From Brachionus manjavacas (lineage: Eukaryota > Rotifera > Eurotatoria > Ploima > Brachionidae): a stretch of 64,000 nt of DNA. The DNA is taken from contig JAHQIY010000001.1 of the NCBI GenBank assembly GCA_019054805.1, positions 9,996,501 to 10,060,500 on the forward strand, given 5' to 3'. Under the pieces are notes generated by a model. It did not search any database. It was not told the DNA's origin and worked only from the letters and a program-made list of their open reading frames with translations. Numbering within the stretch: the stretch's first letter is position 1; each line of letters starts with the position of its first letter. The translations under genes and the position numbers were made by a program. Shown piece by piece: positions 12,901 through 25,200 of the stretch.

Positions 12901-15900
12901 TTAATTTAGATTTATATTCATCTACAATTTATTTTGAATAAAATTTAATTTTGCTTTTAAAATTAGTGAAATTCAGCGATAACAATGCAGAACAAGAATA
13001 AAGAAAAAGCTTTCTGATTCAAAGTCAGATATAAATTAAAAAGCGTATAATTTACGCGAATTGTATTCGACTAAAAAAATTATTGACTTGTTATAAATAA
13101 TTTTATTGATTTATCCATTTTGAGACAAAAATTTCAAATTATAATCAACATTATACTCATAATATGCTTGCTTACATATCAAAATTTCTAGAATTCTTGG
13201 CACCGTTTAAAGGTGTCATCGGATTAGAAACGCGTTAGGGATAAGAATCTACTCTTTTTTAAAAAAAAGCTCAGATCATTTCCATTAAATTTAAATTTTT
13301 AATAATTTAATTTAAAAAAAATGCTGAGTTAACATTAATTAAAATTGCACATTCAACAAAATCGATCTCAATAAATTTCCTTTAAATTAATTCTAGTCAT
13401 AGCAAAAATTTAATTTAATCACTGTAATAGAATCAAACAAACTAAAATCAAATCATTTTTAAATTCAATTAAATTGAATCTTCGACTTTGCTTATTGTGT
13501 GGGAGTTTATCTATATCTAGTTTTTAGTCTTAACAATTTTATAATTAAGTGCTTGAAAATTCTTAGACTCATTTTAGCTTGTTAATTTAAGTTTTATTTT
13601 AATATCATTTTCCACTTTAGATAATTATTTTTGTGCCCTGGCAAGAGTAAAGTAATTTTAGTTATTTTTCAATTTTACCTGTTTATTTACTTAATTTTTC
13701 CTCGATAATAATTAGACTTGATTTACTGGAATAATTAGCAGGAAGATAAATTATTAAATCACTTTTTTTAGATATGTTTCCGAAGGATTTCCTTTTAATA
13801 AAACTGAGCTAATCAAACAAAAACTAAAAGCAACCATAGAAAAATGATGAATTCTGAAATTAATGTTCGACGTCCATCTTTTTCTATCTTTTTAATGAAT
13901 TTTGGCACAATTCAGAAACTATTTAATCATCCTGCTTGTTCAAGCATTATAATCTAAATTTGTCACTATATTGACCATAAAATTAAATTTTATAAAATGG
14001 TTCAATAAAATGACAAGTTTTCTTCCGTGTCAAACAATTTTCAGTTTTAATTGTATAGATATCCTCAGTCGAAAAAACTCACCAAGTCTATATCTATTTG
14101 GATAATTGTTCGTCAACAAAAAAAAAATGTGAAATTTAGCTCTTAATCGATTTTTTTCGAAAGCAATAATTCACCCCCTAAATAAACAATTAATAACACT
14201 TTAATTAAAAGTTTATATTCCTTCGCGAAAAAAAGATGACTTGGATAAAAATCAAAATTGATGCTTGAAAATTTAGTTTAATTTTTTTATGCATGGAAAT
14301 CAATTAATAACTTTGCAACAAAAAAAATTAAAAAATATCAAATGAGTATCTATTTAAGCTGAAGAGTAACTTTTACTATCACTTTTACTATCTGAAAAAG
14401 AGAAATCTTTAAATAAAAAAAATTAGAAATAAAATTTGAATGTCAAATTTTTGATTCAACATTCTTTAGTTGCATCCATATAATAAAAAATATATAAAGA
14501 TATAAATAAATAAAAATTCTAAAAACTATGACATCAATTATCCAAAATTTATTCAAGCACTAATTTGATTAACACAATTTTTAAAATTATCGGTGAAATT
14601 TCATAATTTATAATTACAAATTTAAACTTTCAGATACTAGAGTCCTAAAATAGGGCTATTTTTTAAATTACATCTTAGATTTGAAAAAAAATAATTTATA
14701 ATAATTTTTTAGAAAAAATAATTAGTAGTTTCGTTTTTATAGTTTAAAACAAAATTTAGTTTTAAATAACAGCTTAGTTTTCAATAAATTAGTTATCAAA
14801 TAAAAAAATGTCATTCATATCCATTTAAAAGACTTTTTTTTCATCTGACTGATTAAATCGATATAAAATAGTAATCTTATCTGGTAAAACTAATTATTTA
14901 CAAAAATTGTTGAGATAATATCTTTAACATTGAACTATAATATAATCAAATCATGATCACAAAAAGTGTCTCTGATTTAATATGAGATTGAGTCATAAAA
15001 ATTTGCTTTTTTTAAATGGTTTAACTTTTGCCAAACTATAATATGAAATAATGTATTATTACAGGCTAAAATAATATTGCAAATAAGAAATTAAAGAAAA
15101 ATGAAAGTTTTTGAAGAACATTTTGTGCTGTTATAGTAAATAAATTTCAAAAAACAAGGATTCTTGAAATATATCTGATAGAACATGAGGCTGTCATATT
15201 TATTTTAGCATCAAAACAAATCAGTCATGACAGGTTGTAATAGAACTTAATCTGTTCTTTCAGTCAAGTGGTAAGTAAAACATGCTATTGAAATAAATGA
15301 GTTTAAAATAGGGAAATGAAAACTCCTAAGTTCCTTACAGAAAGCAAAGATAGAAATGTTAAAAGCAAAAACTTATTTAGTTACACATTTTTTAAATATT
15401 AAAAAAGTAAGGGCTCATAATTGGTTTTATAGATTTATGTGTGGTAATACCACTTTTAAAAGCAGAAACGGTCTGGAAGACCAGGAATCGATTAGAAAGC
15501 CATTTTAAAATTATTTATCAAGTGGACAGGCGCTATTGAGTAGTTCCACATTGTTGCAGCTTTCTGATATTCAAATACGTATCAATATTTTAATTAAATA
15601 CCTAAAAATTCTTTTGTTGTAGATAACTTAAATTTCTGCGTAAAATATTGTCCCCCCAAAAAGATCTTAAACTTTTTTATTTAAAACAAGTTGAACTCGT
15701 CTCTTTGCTTTCGTAAACTAGTTTTAATATTTTATTTTTTATTCGACTTAAATTAGTTTTTTTTTGAAAAATAATCTTAAAATAATATGAAATTTTGAAA
15801 AAAGGAATCTTAAATTTTTCCAAAAAAAATAAGTCCATTTGTTGAGTGATTAATTTTCATGAAAAATCCTGTTCAAAAACACTTTCGAATATTTTGGATC

Positions 15901-18900
15901 TGAAATGATAATGTTATTTAAACAGAATGAGTTGGTGGACCCATCTAAACCAGCTATTTCGGGAGTTAAAGTGAGAAGTTTCCAAAAAAGATAATTTTGA
16001 GAATTTGGTGAAATTTCGAAGTTGTGATACAATTAAAGAATGCTCCCGGTGATTAACATTGTGAATGATTGAAATAGACTTACGCTTATCTTCCAGGAAA
16101 ATAACGCATCTTCCAATCAATCAAAACCCTGATTTACTTCTAAAAGAAAGCGCTTGACGTTGGACCTCGCGTAAAACCGTGGAAAAATCAAGAGGTGTAA
16201 TGGACCGAATTTCTAGACCTTCTATATCTTGTTTGATTCTGATCAAAGATCTCAAAGTGTTTAGGTATAAATACAATTAACAAAATTTTCTTACAAACAA
16301 TTTATTTAATTTTAATAAAAAAAATTAATCATTAATAAGCTTTTAAACATTTAGTGATCTGATTTCTTCAAAAGGAAACACATTAAGTAAGGTTAGTCAA
16401 CTGTCTATTAAAAAAATCGGCTTTTAACAGGTTCCATACTTAAACGGTTTAATTTTTTACTTCAGTTATATTCAAAAATTTAGTAATTTTTAAATCAGTT
16501 AATTAAAAGATTTGATATTTAAAAGCTCATTTGATATTTTATTCTGATTCAGAATTTAATTTTAACAACAGGTCAAATAAAACTCTGAATTAGTCGAGTG
16601 TCAGGGAATATTTTTTATTATTTTTTATATATTTTTTTTTTAAATATTTTTTCAATAAAAATAATGCTGTTACTGACTCTTTAATATTATTAATTATATT
16701 TAAAGAATTCTTAAATTTTTGTTAAAATTGATGCAATATTTTTAGACAAAATTTCCTTATTTAATCTTATTTTAATTACAAAGTAATTTTCCAGTGTTTA
16801 AATTAGAGTTTGTGAAATGGCGCTGTTGTTGCAAGAGTTTTCCTTAATTTGTCTATAGTTTTCAATTTTCAAATTATTCTTAATTATTTTCTAAAACGCC
16901 GTCATTTTTTTTTAAGATTCAATCTAAAGCCTGAATATAAATAATATAATAGATTCTAATTAAAAATAAATTTCGAGAAAATATGCTTTAAATTTCGATT
17001 TGTAATCAGGATTGCATAAATTAGAAAATTTTTACAAATTTTAGATTTAAATAATTTTTAGACTAATTATTTTTTTTAGGAAAATGTATTTTTTTTTAGG
17101 ATCAGCTGTTTATTTTCATTAATTAAATAAATCAATGCTATTAACTTATTCATTTAAAATGAATTTCTTCTGCTTTTCTTAATCGCCTTTTAATTTACTA
17201 GTAATTTCCTAGCTTTTAAAAACAACTTACGAAGATGGAAAAAAATCATAAATTTCAATTAGCTTTATTCTATTTATTTTTATAAATATTTTAAATGTTG
17301 TTGACATTAAACTTAAATGTTTTTTAATTAATCAAAGCAAATAAATTTAATAAAACGATTTTGCCAGCGTTTTTATTTTTTCTTCCTTTTTAAAAATTCA
17401 CATAATTTGTGAATACTTAATAGTTAAATGCTGAATATTATTTTTCTGGTTTTGAATTAAATTATTTTAGATTTAATGTAATTATTTAATTTTCGTAATT
17501 AATTTTGTTATGAAAGACTTAAAGAGAAGCTTATAATTGCAAACTTTTAAAGGAACTCAAAATTAAAAATACTGACAATTGTTTTTTGTAAATGTTTCTC
17601 AATTTTTTAAAAGAAAAATTTTCAATGAATATCTGTACAAAAGAAACAACAAGTATCATAAAAAATTTTGTACTTTTATAGAATTGAAAATAATTTTAAT
17701 GAAGAACATTGTTTTATTATTTCTAATATTCTGCAAAAAGAAAATTTAACTGCTATGATTTTGCATGTAATTAGAAAACTAAAACAATTGATGCAGAGTA
17801 TTTTGAATTTAAAAACAAACAAGATATTGGTGTTGGTGGCTATCGACATGAAATTTAAATTGAGATTGCCTCGAAGTTTCTTAATAAAAGTTAATTGTAT
17901 CTTTGGCTAGGATAGAAATTAATTTAATATTGTAATTTGAATTTTTCGGAAAAGATTTGGATCATTCAATTGTTATATTTAAAAGTGCTGAATAAATGAA
18001 CATTAAAAGAAATTAAAGCCTTTTTTTCTAGTAAACATCGCGAAGCCTACTACTAAAGCATTCCAAATAATCTTAACTTCCAGCTGGCCTTTAACAAAAA
18101 GAGTGCAGAATCGGTTCTGTAAATTTTATCAGACGATTCATTCAATGCATCACCTAACTCCAGCCTCTGAGAAAAATCTAAAAAATACTCATAATGATGA
18201 TATGATGAAAATATATGATGAAATAATGGAGAATTTACATGTTAAAAAAAATCATTTTAAAAATGTTAAAAATAAATTTTTCTAAAGGATCTAAGAGAAG
18301 ATAAATTGATAAATGAATAGTAAATAACAAATAAAATTTTAATTTAAGATCCATTATAAAGTTTTTTCTAATTAAATTTTTTCAATATCTAATTAGATTT
18401 CCCAATAAAAGTCTTTAAAATAAGTTTAAACTTTAGCCCTTTCGAAAATAAAATTAAAAAAATGATTTTTATCTAAATGTCAATTTGTAATAATAAAATA
18501 ATAAAATAATTTTCTAATTATTATTAACAAGTTTCTTCAATCAAACTTATTTGCTAATAATTTCAGAACATTCAGTCTCTTATATAATTCTAATTTAAAT
18601 TAAAACAAACTTCTTTCATATTTAATTGCAAATATTTTAATTTGAATCGAATAAACTTAATAAGCAGTTTGATTTGAAAATTACAAACCAAAAAAATTAA
18701 CTTCAAAATAATTTAAAGAAATCAAAAGTGTAAAAATAAAAAAAAATAAACCACCATTATTTTTCTTTAATCAATATTGTACTACGTGTAGCTAAAATGA
18801 AGATGATTAGTAATTTACAATAAAAGAGGGACAGATTTAGAAATAAAAGTAATGGTAAAAATGGTTCGAATGCTTTTAATTTTATCTGTGGGAAACTAAT

Positions 18901-19446
18901 TGGTAATAGTGTGATTAATGAAAGGATAAAAAATAAATAAAGTTCAAAAATTAATTAATTTCGAGTTTTATTGACATCATTGAGGTCCTATAAAAAATAA
19001 ATTATCTATTTGTTAAGAAGAGGGCTATGCATGTCTAATAACTCTTTGCATTTCATGATTTTTTTAAAAAGCATTAATAGAAAAGAAAAGCCTTCTTCTT
19101 AAATTGATCAGAATTTTTCTATCAAATTTCTTTTAATTTCGTATTTGTTTTTTAGTTTAAATTTTAAATAATAATTGGTAATTATTAGTTTTATTACAAT
19201 GGTAACCTTCAATTTTATTTTTTTTTTGCTATAAATCATTAAGAGATAGTGCAAGCACTTTTTCTTGTTATTGTTGCATGCATAAGTAACCATCTAACGT
19301 ATGTTAAAATCAGTCCATTTAATGATTTTGAATAAAAACATAAAGTCAAATATTAAATTGAGTGTCTCAAAAAAAATCTAAATTTTGATGCTGAATTTTT
19401 TAAATAATTATTTCATTAAGAAATTTTTATCAATATTAGATTAAAA
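6963..19446. other. Gene-poor 12.5-kb region upstream of the Kv channel
   Basis: No convincing gene was found. It should hold the promoter and 5' UTR of the channel gene, which is transcribed leftward from it. Three short frames look slightly coding-like: 11134-11385 (+), 17668-17910 (+) and 18032-18285 (+). Each is about 80 codons, a length expected several times by chance at this AT content. The 15914-16270 remnant is listed separately. No tRNA, rRNA or tandem array was seen. Confidence 0.5.
15914..16270 (-). pseudogene. Possible degraded coding remnant, unidentified
   Basis: On the minus strand a single frame runs about 118 codons with one internal TGA at 16121-16123. Upstream of the stop it reads TLRSLIRIKQDIEGLEIRS and continues to SFRSKSGF. 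Downstream it reads LIGRCVIFLEDKRKSISII and ends at TAA near 15914. Its composition is more protein-like than the poly-Lys/Asn/Phe shadows nearby. I do not recognise the family. It could be a decayed gene or transposon piece, or chance. Confidence 0.28.
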
Positions 19447-21235
19447 TTATTTATTTATTTGTCTATCTGTAACGAGCTAATGCTCCTTCAGAATACAAAA
19501 AAATAAAGTTAAATAAGGTTAAAGAAAAAAAAAAAAAGGATAAATAAGTCGAAAGAAAATTAAAAACGATATGTTGAAATAACTAGAGGTAGGAAAAAAA
19601 AAGATAGTTCAGGAAAAAAAGAAGAAATTACTAGGTAGCAATTACACAATGGAGTTGGATATTCGATATATCTTGATTCGAAGCCTTCTCTATATTCTTC
19701 CACCAGTCTGACGACCAGTGGAACAGAATGACTCAATCCTGCTCTGACATATCTCTCACTCAACTCAAAAAGTCGATTTTAAATTGTTAGTAGATTTAGT
19801 TTATTGAAGGCCTCTTAGTGTATAAAGTAGGAGGGGGTATTATATTTCAGCTTCAAAATATATCGAACTGCTGAATTTTGAATAACTTGTATTTTTTTGA
19901 TGTTAGTTTCTGAGATTGAATTTAAAAAAGGAAAAGAAAAATCCAAGATTTATCCTATTAAGGATTTGTAAAGATTGCCTAATGTTGGTTTTAGACCCCA
20001 TTTTCTATTTGAGAGATATTTTACTAAGTTAAGCCTTGAATTACAGCGCTCTTTTAATTCATACACCATCAGACTAAACGCAAGTTTAGAGTCCTCCTTT
20101 AAATTAGAGCCCGTGTAGTCGAATGGTTTGCGTGTTAGTCATGCAAGCAGAGGATCGAGGGTTCAAAACCGACTGAGGGTGAAAAAATCTTCAAATATCT
20201 CTGCAATACGGGGTGAATGTTTAAACCTCTTTCATCATAAAAATAGGGGCACCTGTTTCGGCTGATTAATAATTGCGGTGTAGAAGATCATCTCGATGCA
20301 GTAGCCTCTGTGTCAGATCGGAGCAGTTGGACAAAAAGGTATATGAAAAGGAGATGAGCGCCTCTCCATTATCCACTAGAATAGAATAGAGAAAATTACT
20401 TATTTAAATTGCAAACATTAATTTTAACATCAAGATTAATTTTAAATTTAGTTATTTTCTCAACAATAACATGACTTCTCAAAAGAAATTTTCATTTTCC
20501 ATTTGAAAAGCCATATTTCAACTTCGTTTAGATACTTATTAATCAATTTTTCAAAATTTCCCATCTTTTTAAAAGTAAAAAAGGTAGTCAAATCATATGC
20601 CAAAAGAAGAGAGTATTGGCAGTTTGTTTGGTTTCTTTTTTGGATGTCATTTATGAAAATGCTAAAAAGAAGTGGACTAATTACTGTCCCTTGTGTAATT
20701 CCTGCTTTAATAGGATAATGATCACTTAAATGACCATTTATATTTTCTTTAAAAGATCTTAAATGCAGAAACGATCTTATCAAATAGATAAGATAAGGAG
20801 GTAGGTTAATTTTATTTAGCTTGTAAATTAATCCATCATGCCAAACTCTATCAAAAGCTTTAGAAATGTCAAAATATAGACAAAATACCATCTTATTTCT
20901 ATTAAAGGACTCTGAATAAGAAACCAAAGATTCTTATTAAAGAAGTAGCAGTGCGTCTATGTTTTCTAAATCCTGATTGTTCATGAATAAGTAGACTATT
21001 GTTCTTATGAAAATTATATATTCTAATGAAGATGATACATTCAAGTAACTTTCCAAGGAAACTTGTCAAGCTATTTGGACGATAGTTGTTAGGGTCTTGA
21101 GTGGGAGATGTTTTCTTTAGGATCAAGGTTATACTTGCTATTTTCCAAGATTTTGGCACTTGGCCTAGTTCTAAACTCCTGTTAAAAAGATAACTTAGTT
21201 CAATTAAAGTATCTTTAGGTAAATTTTTTAAGAAA
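19447..21235 (-). mobile_element. 5'-truncated, inactivated jockey/CR1-like LINE
   Basis: This is the 3' portion of a non-LTR retrotransposon on the minus strand. The reverse transcriptase is recognisable in two frames. The 20902-21159 part has PKSWKIASITLILKK, NNYRP and QSGFRKHR. The 20460-20927 part has FDISKAFDRVWHDGLIYKL, AGITQGTVISPLLFSIFIND and the active-site region LLAYDLTTFF. A 1-nt indel near 20925 breaks the frame. The catalytic F/YADD box reads AYDL, so one of the two Asp residues is lost. The C-terminal part (about 19560-20097) contains LAFSLMVYELKERC, then SERYVRAGLSHSVPLVVRL and IEYPTPLC. The 3' end is TTCTGAAGGAGC followed by an AAATAAATAAA-type tail at 19447-19493. A SINE interrupts it at 20106-20402. 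It cannot be autonomous. Confidence 0.88.
20106..20402 (+). mobile_element. tRNA-derived SINE inserted in the LINE
   Basis: A non-coding segment interrupts the LINE reverse transcriptase. Its head has an RNA polymerase III internal promoter: box A-like TAGTCGAATGG at 20116-20126 and box B GGTTCAAAACC at 20160-20170, spaced as in a tRNA. The start, GAGCCCGTGTAGTCGAATGG, resembles a tRNA 5' half. The body is less AT-rich than its surroundings and ends in a short TAGAA repeat near 20382-20395. An 8-bp TTTAAATT at 20098-20105 is repeated at 20403-20410 and fits a target-site duplication. The LINE frame resumes beyond it. Confidence 0.75.
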
Positions 21236-21921
21236 TTAAATTTTATTCATCATTTAAATATTCTTTTTCTCCATAATTTTAAATTCGAATTACATGGTTC
21301 TGTCGATAAATGAAATTACTTCAATAATAATAATAATAATAAGAAAAAAGCTTTGGCAATCGAATCTTGTAGAAACGATATGCAAAGATAAATTTCGAAA
21401 TCAGAATTAAATCTCTTTGAATTTTTTTTCAGAAATATGGATTAATTGTCAATTTTGAATGTGTTTATTTTTTCAAATAAAAAATGTTTGAAAATAAAAA
21501 TATTTGTATATTTTCAATTATTTTATTGAAAAAAACTATTTTAAATTGGTTATAGATTTATTATACATCTTGGAATGTATTACTACTCTTCGATGATTTA
21601 TCCGCATATTTTAATGTATTTACATTGATTTTGTGTTTTAAACTTTTATTTGAGTACCATTAATACTTAATTAAAAGCTACTTGGGTTATTTGATACGTT
21701 TTTTAAGTCTATCACTATGGAACGAATAAAAATTGTTCGATTACAAAAGAAATTGTAAAATTATTCAAAAATAAAATAAATTAAACAGGTATTTTTGATC
21801 AAAAAAGTTAATAAATATTAATTGTTAATTTAATAAAAAATATTGCTAAAAATTGAACAATTGAGGTATTTTTTAAGTCAATTTGAAATTTTTTATAATT
21901 TCTGAATTTTCAATTAATACT
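21236..21921. other. Spacer between the LINE and the UBE3A palindrome
   Basis: AT-rich sequence with a short (AAT)n run at about 21323-21342. I see no gene. A minus-strand frame at 21873-22076 runs across the palindrome edge. Confidence 0.5.
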
Positions 21922-22249
21922 GCAGGAATTTTCCTGTTTTGCTCACATTTCTCAATATGCTCAAAAAGTTGATGATGTATTATGTTCATTTGCGGTAACA
22001 ATAATGCAAAATTCTCTTTTAAAGACCAAATTACACTATATAAAATAAAATATTGAAATTTAGAATACAAAAACATTTATCCAGAAAGAATCTCGTATTG
22101 AAAAATATTGGATTATTTCTTTTTATTTATATTTTTACTGTTTAAATAAAATATTTTTCGGTCGTCTTAAAGGTTTAAGACACTTTTTTTTTAATTTTAT
22201 CAAATTTTAGTTATTTGTCGATACAAAAAAATAAAGATTTATTAACAAA

Positions 22250-25200
22250 TTAACTTAAACCAAATCCACGAGAATACTGAATTGCCTTGATTAATTTTTC
22301 TCTCAATTTTTCTTTACTTGAATACTCCGGCAAAAGCAGAACATTGAAACAAGTATGAGCAGTGGGTAATCTAAAAAAAATTGTCAGCTTGCATTAAATT
22401 ATTTTTATTTTGTGTACTTGTCTGTGTCAGGACCATTCCTGGCTAATGTAAGCTTTAACTCAGACAAGCCTCCATGAGGACATCGATCTGTACCAGTAGT
22501 AAATTTCAAGAAAATCTTTTTCTCTTCATCGGTGAATTCTTCAAAGATTTTCCAAAAATCTCTAATCATATAGAAATAAATAAATTTTAAATATATAATT
22601 TCTACAAATTACTTAATATAAGGAGTATCCTTTTCAAATCCACTGTCATATGTGGTAGATTTTTCCAATGCTTTCCAGTCGAGAACCTAATTTTTGAAAG
22701 GTGATCTTTAGAAATAAAAATTACTTCATTTTACTGTTATCCCGCACAAAAGAGTTTCGATTTCTTCTGGAGTGAACCATCTAGCAAGGGGACTGTTATG
22801 AGTCAACTTCATAAAACCTATTCTAAATGCTTTAAACGAATCTTCGATACCTTTATTCAAAATAAAATCTGCATACAAATCAACAAATTCCTAAAAATAA
22901 AAATTAATTGAAAAATTAACTTTGAAAAGAGAAGAAAAAAATTCTCTAGTCATTAAAAATTTCCTGAAAAAATGTTTTAAATAACAAATACTCTATAAAC
23001 CAATTTATTTGATTTTTACACATAATAAAATTCGCATCATGACTAGTCAATACAAAAAAAATTATTTTTATACATTTATAGTCAGAAAAAAACCTAGATA
23101 AAACTTAATAATTTAGTAGTCATTTTTTAAAAAATTGGCTTGAAAATTCACCATAAATTTAACAATTATATGAAAAAATGAAAAATCAAAAAAAAAAGTA
23201 GTTGCATTTTATCTTAGTCACACCAGACAATTCTTTAAAAAATATTAATTAATTAAAGACTGAATAAACGTTATTTATCAATAATTTAAATAATTTAAAA
23301 TTTTATATTTTAGAATACTTTATATTTGAATTGCATATTTCCAACATATATATGCAATTCAAATCTTTAATTAACAATTTATTGTAAAATTTATAAGTTA
23401 AAGATTAAATTTCTGAACCTGGTTCTGTTTTTCAACCTTTAAATGATGAAATCGATAGAGTGGACGATTTAGAATCGATTTTAATGGATTTCAAGGTGCC
23501 GATAAAAATAGACTCCGTGATTATGAGGCTAAATTGGCTGGATCTTGTGCTTCAAGCTCAATTACCAAGGAAAATGAGCAGATGAATGATGATACTGATG
23601 GCGATGACGTTTTCGACGACAACACCGAAGGAATGTCATGTTTTATTTATCAATTAAAATATGAAGCTTTAGTTTGTGCGAAATCGAAATCGAGTTATCA
23701 TCAAAAATGTCCTTAGAGCTCCCAAAGGCACCCGAAGAAGTTCAGAATGTGGTGGATTTTGTGAAAGCGAAAGTTTATATTGAAAATAATTTGATTCTAT
23801 AGATTTTATTTAATTTTATTAATTTATATATTTATTAAAGAAACATGATTCGTTATTATCAAACTTTATTTAATTTTTTCTCAGTCACGCTAATTTTTAT
23901 CTAACTCTGGACTTTTTGAATGGTCGCAAAAGTATGTGGTCGCAGAACCGGCACGTCCTGAATTGGTCCCAAAATTAGTGACTTAGTTTTATGGTCAAAG
24001 AAACAGATAAGACTCAATTAGTTCGCTTAATAGGTGGTGTTTTCCATATAAATAAAACTAAACAGAATTTCAAAATTGAAAATATTTACTCAACAATGAA
24101 ATAAAAAATTTTCACAGCAAAAATAAAGATTGATTATTGAATGAATTTTAATAAGATAAAAATAGCAATTGAAATAAATTTGCCCCTCACTCTGTATTTT
24201 AGAAATTTAATGGATTTTAAAAAAGGGTTTATAATTTTCCTCACCGCTATTTTAATAAAAACAAACCCCTAAATAAAAGATAAGACTAATTTATTAAAAA
24301 GATCCTAACTCTCTGTTTACCAGGGCTCTGCTCTGGACCCCTACTGGCTGCACCTGCTTCTAATTTAGATGATTTTTTATTAAAATAGCGGTACCAAAAA
24401 ATTGTTTTGTCTTAAAAAAGTACTGAAATATAAATAAATTTTTACTTGGCGGTTTTTCATGTTCACAGATATTTTCTCACCATTTTCTTTTAGATTAAAA
24501 TTTACAACATTGTCGAAATTGTCAGATAGACCGATTTGAAATGTAAGCATAAAGGTATTGTCGAACTCTTCATCGGTGCCTTCAAAGTCAAGAACAGAAC
24601 ATAAACTTTGATACAATTCCTTTCAATTTTACAATTTTTTTAAATAAAAAAATTGTGTTACAACTAATTAAATTTAGTACTGGATGAGAAAATGCCAAGT
24701 CTTCAAAAGTTCCAATTTTTCCCATTAGTTTTCGAAAGAACACAGGCGAAAACTGCACATCTAACAAGACATTATTGTAAATGGCTATTCCGAACAAAAT
24801 TCCGACTAGTTTAAACTCTGGCTGAGACTCAATCGTGCACGGTGTAAACCAATAATACTTTGACTTTTCATCAAATTGAAAAAAGGCTAATTAGAAAAAA
24901 ATTTCAATTAGAAAATTTTGTTATTAAACTTTGTTGTCACCATCCTACTGTATCCTTTATTTAGAAGTTCATCTATTGCCAATTGAAAAAATTCCTTACT
25001 CACACCACCTTGATCAATAGCTTGTTCATTTTCGAATTCTACAAACAACTGTTTCCGCAATTCAGCCGGATTTTCTTGCTCCTGAAGTTCAATTAAATTC
25101 AATGCCTCACTCAAGATATTTTGTCTACTGAGACGAATTTTAAAATACGGAGTGGGCATTCTACCCTCCAACAAACTAATCATGATGTTGAATCTTCTTT

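Noticed and set aside
17668..18285. Two open frames (17668-17910 and 18032-18285) that could be exons of a gene
   Set aside because: About 80 codons each, no ATG with support, no recognisable motif, and frames of this length occur several times by chance at this AT content.
21323..21342. (AAT)n microsatellite
   Set aside because: A few units only, unremarkable in this base composition.
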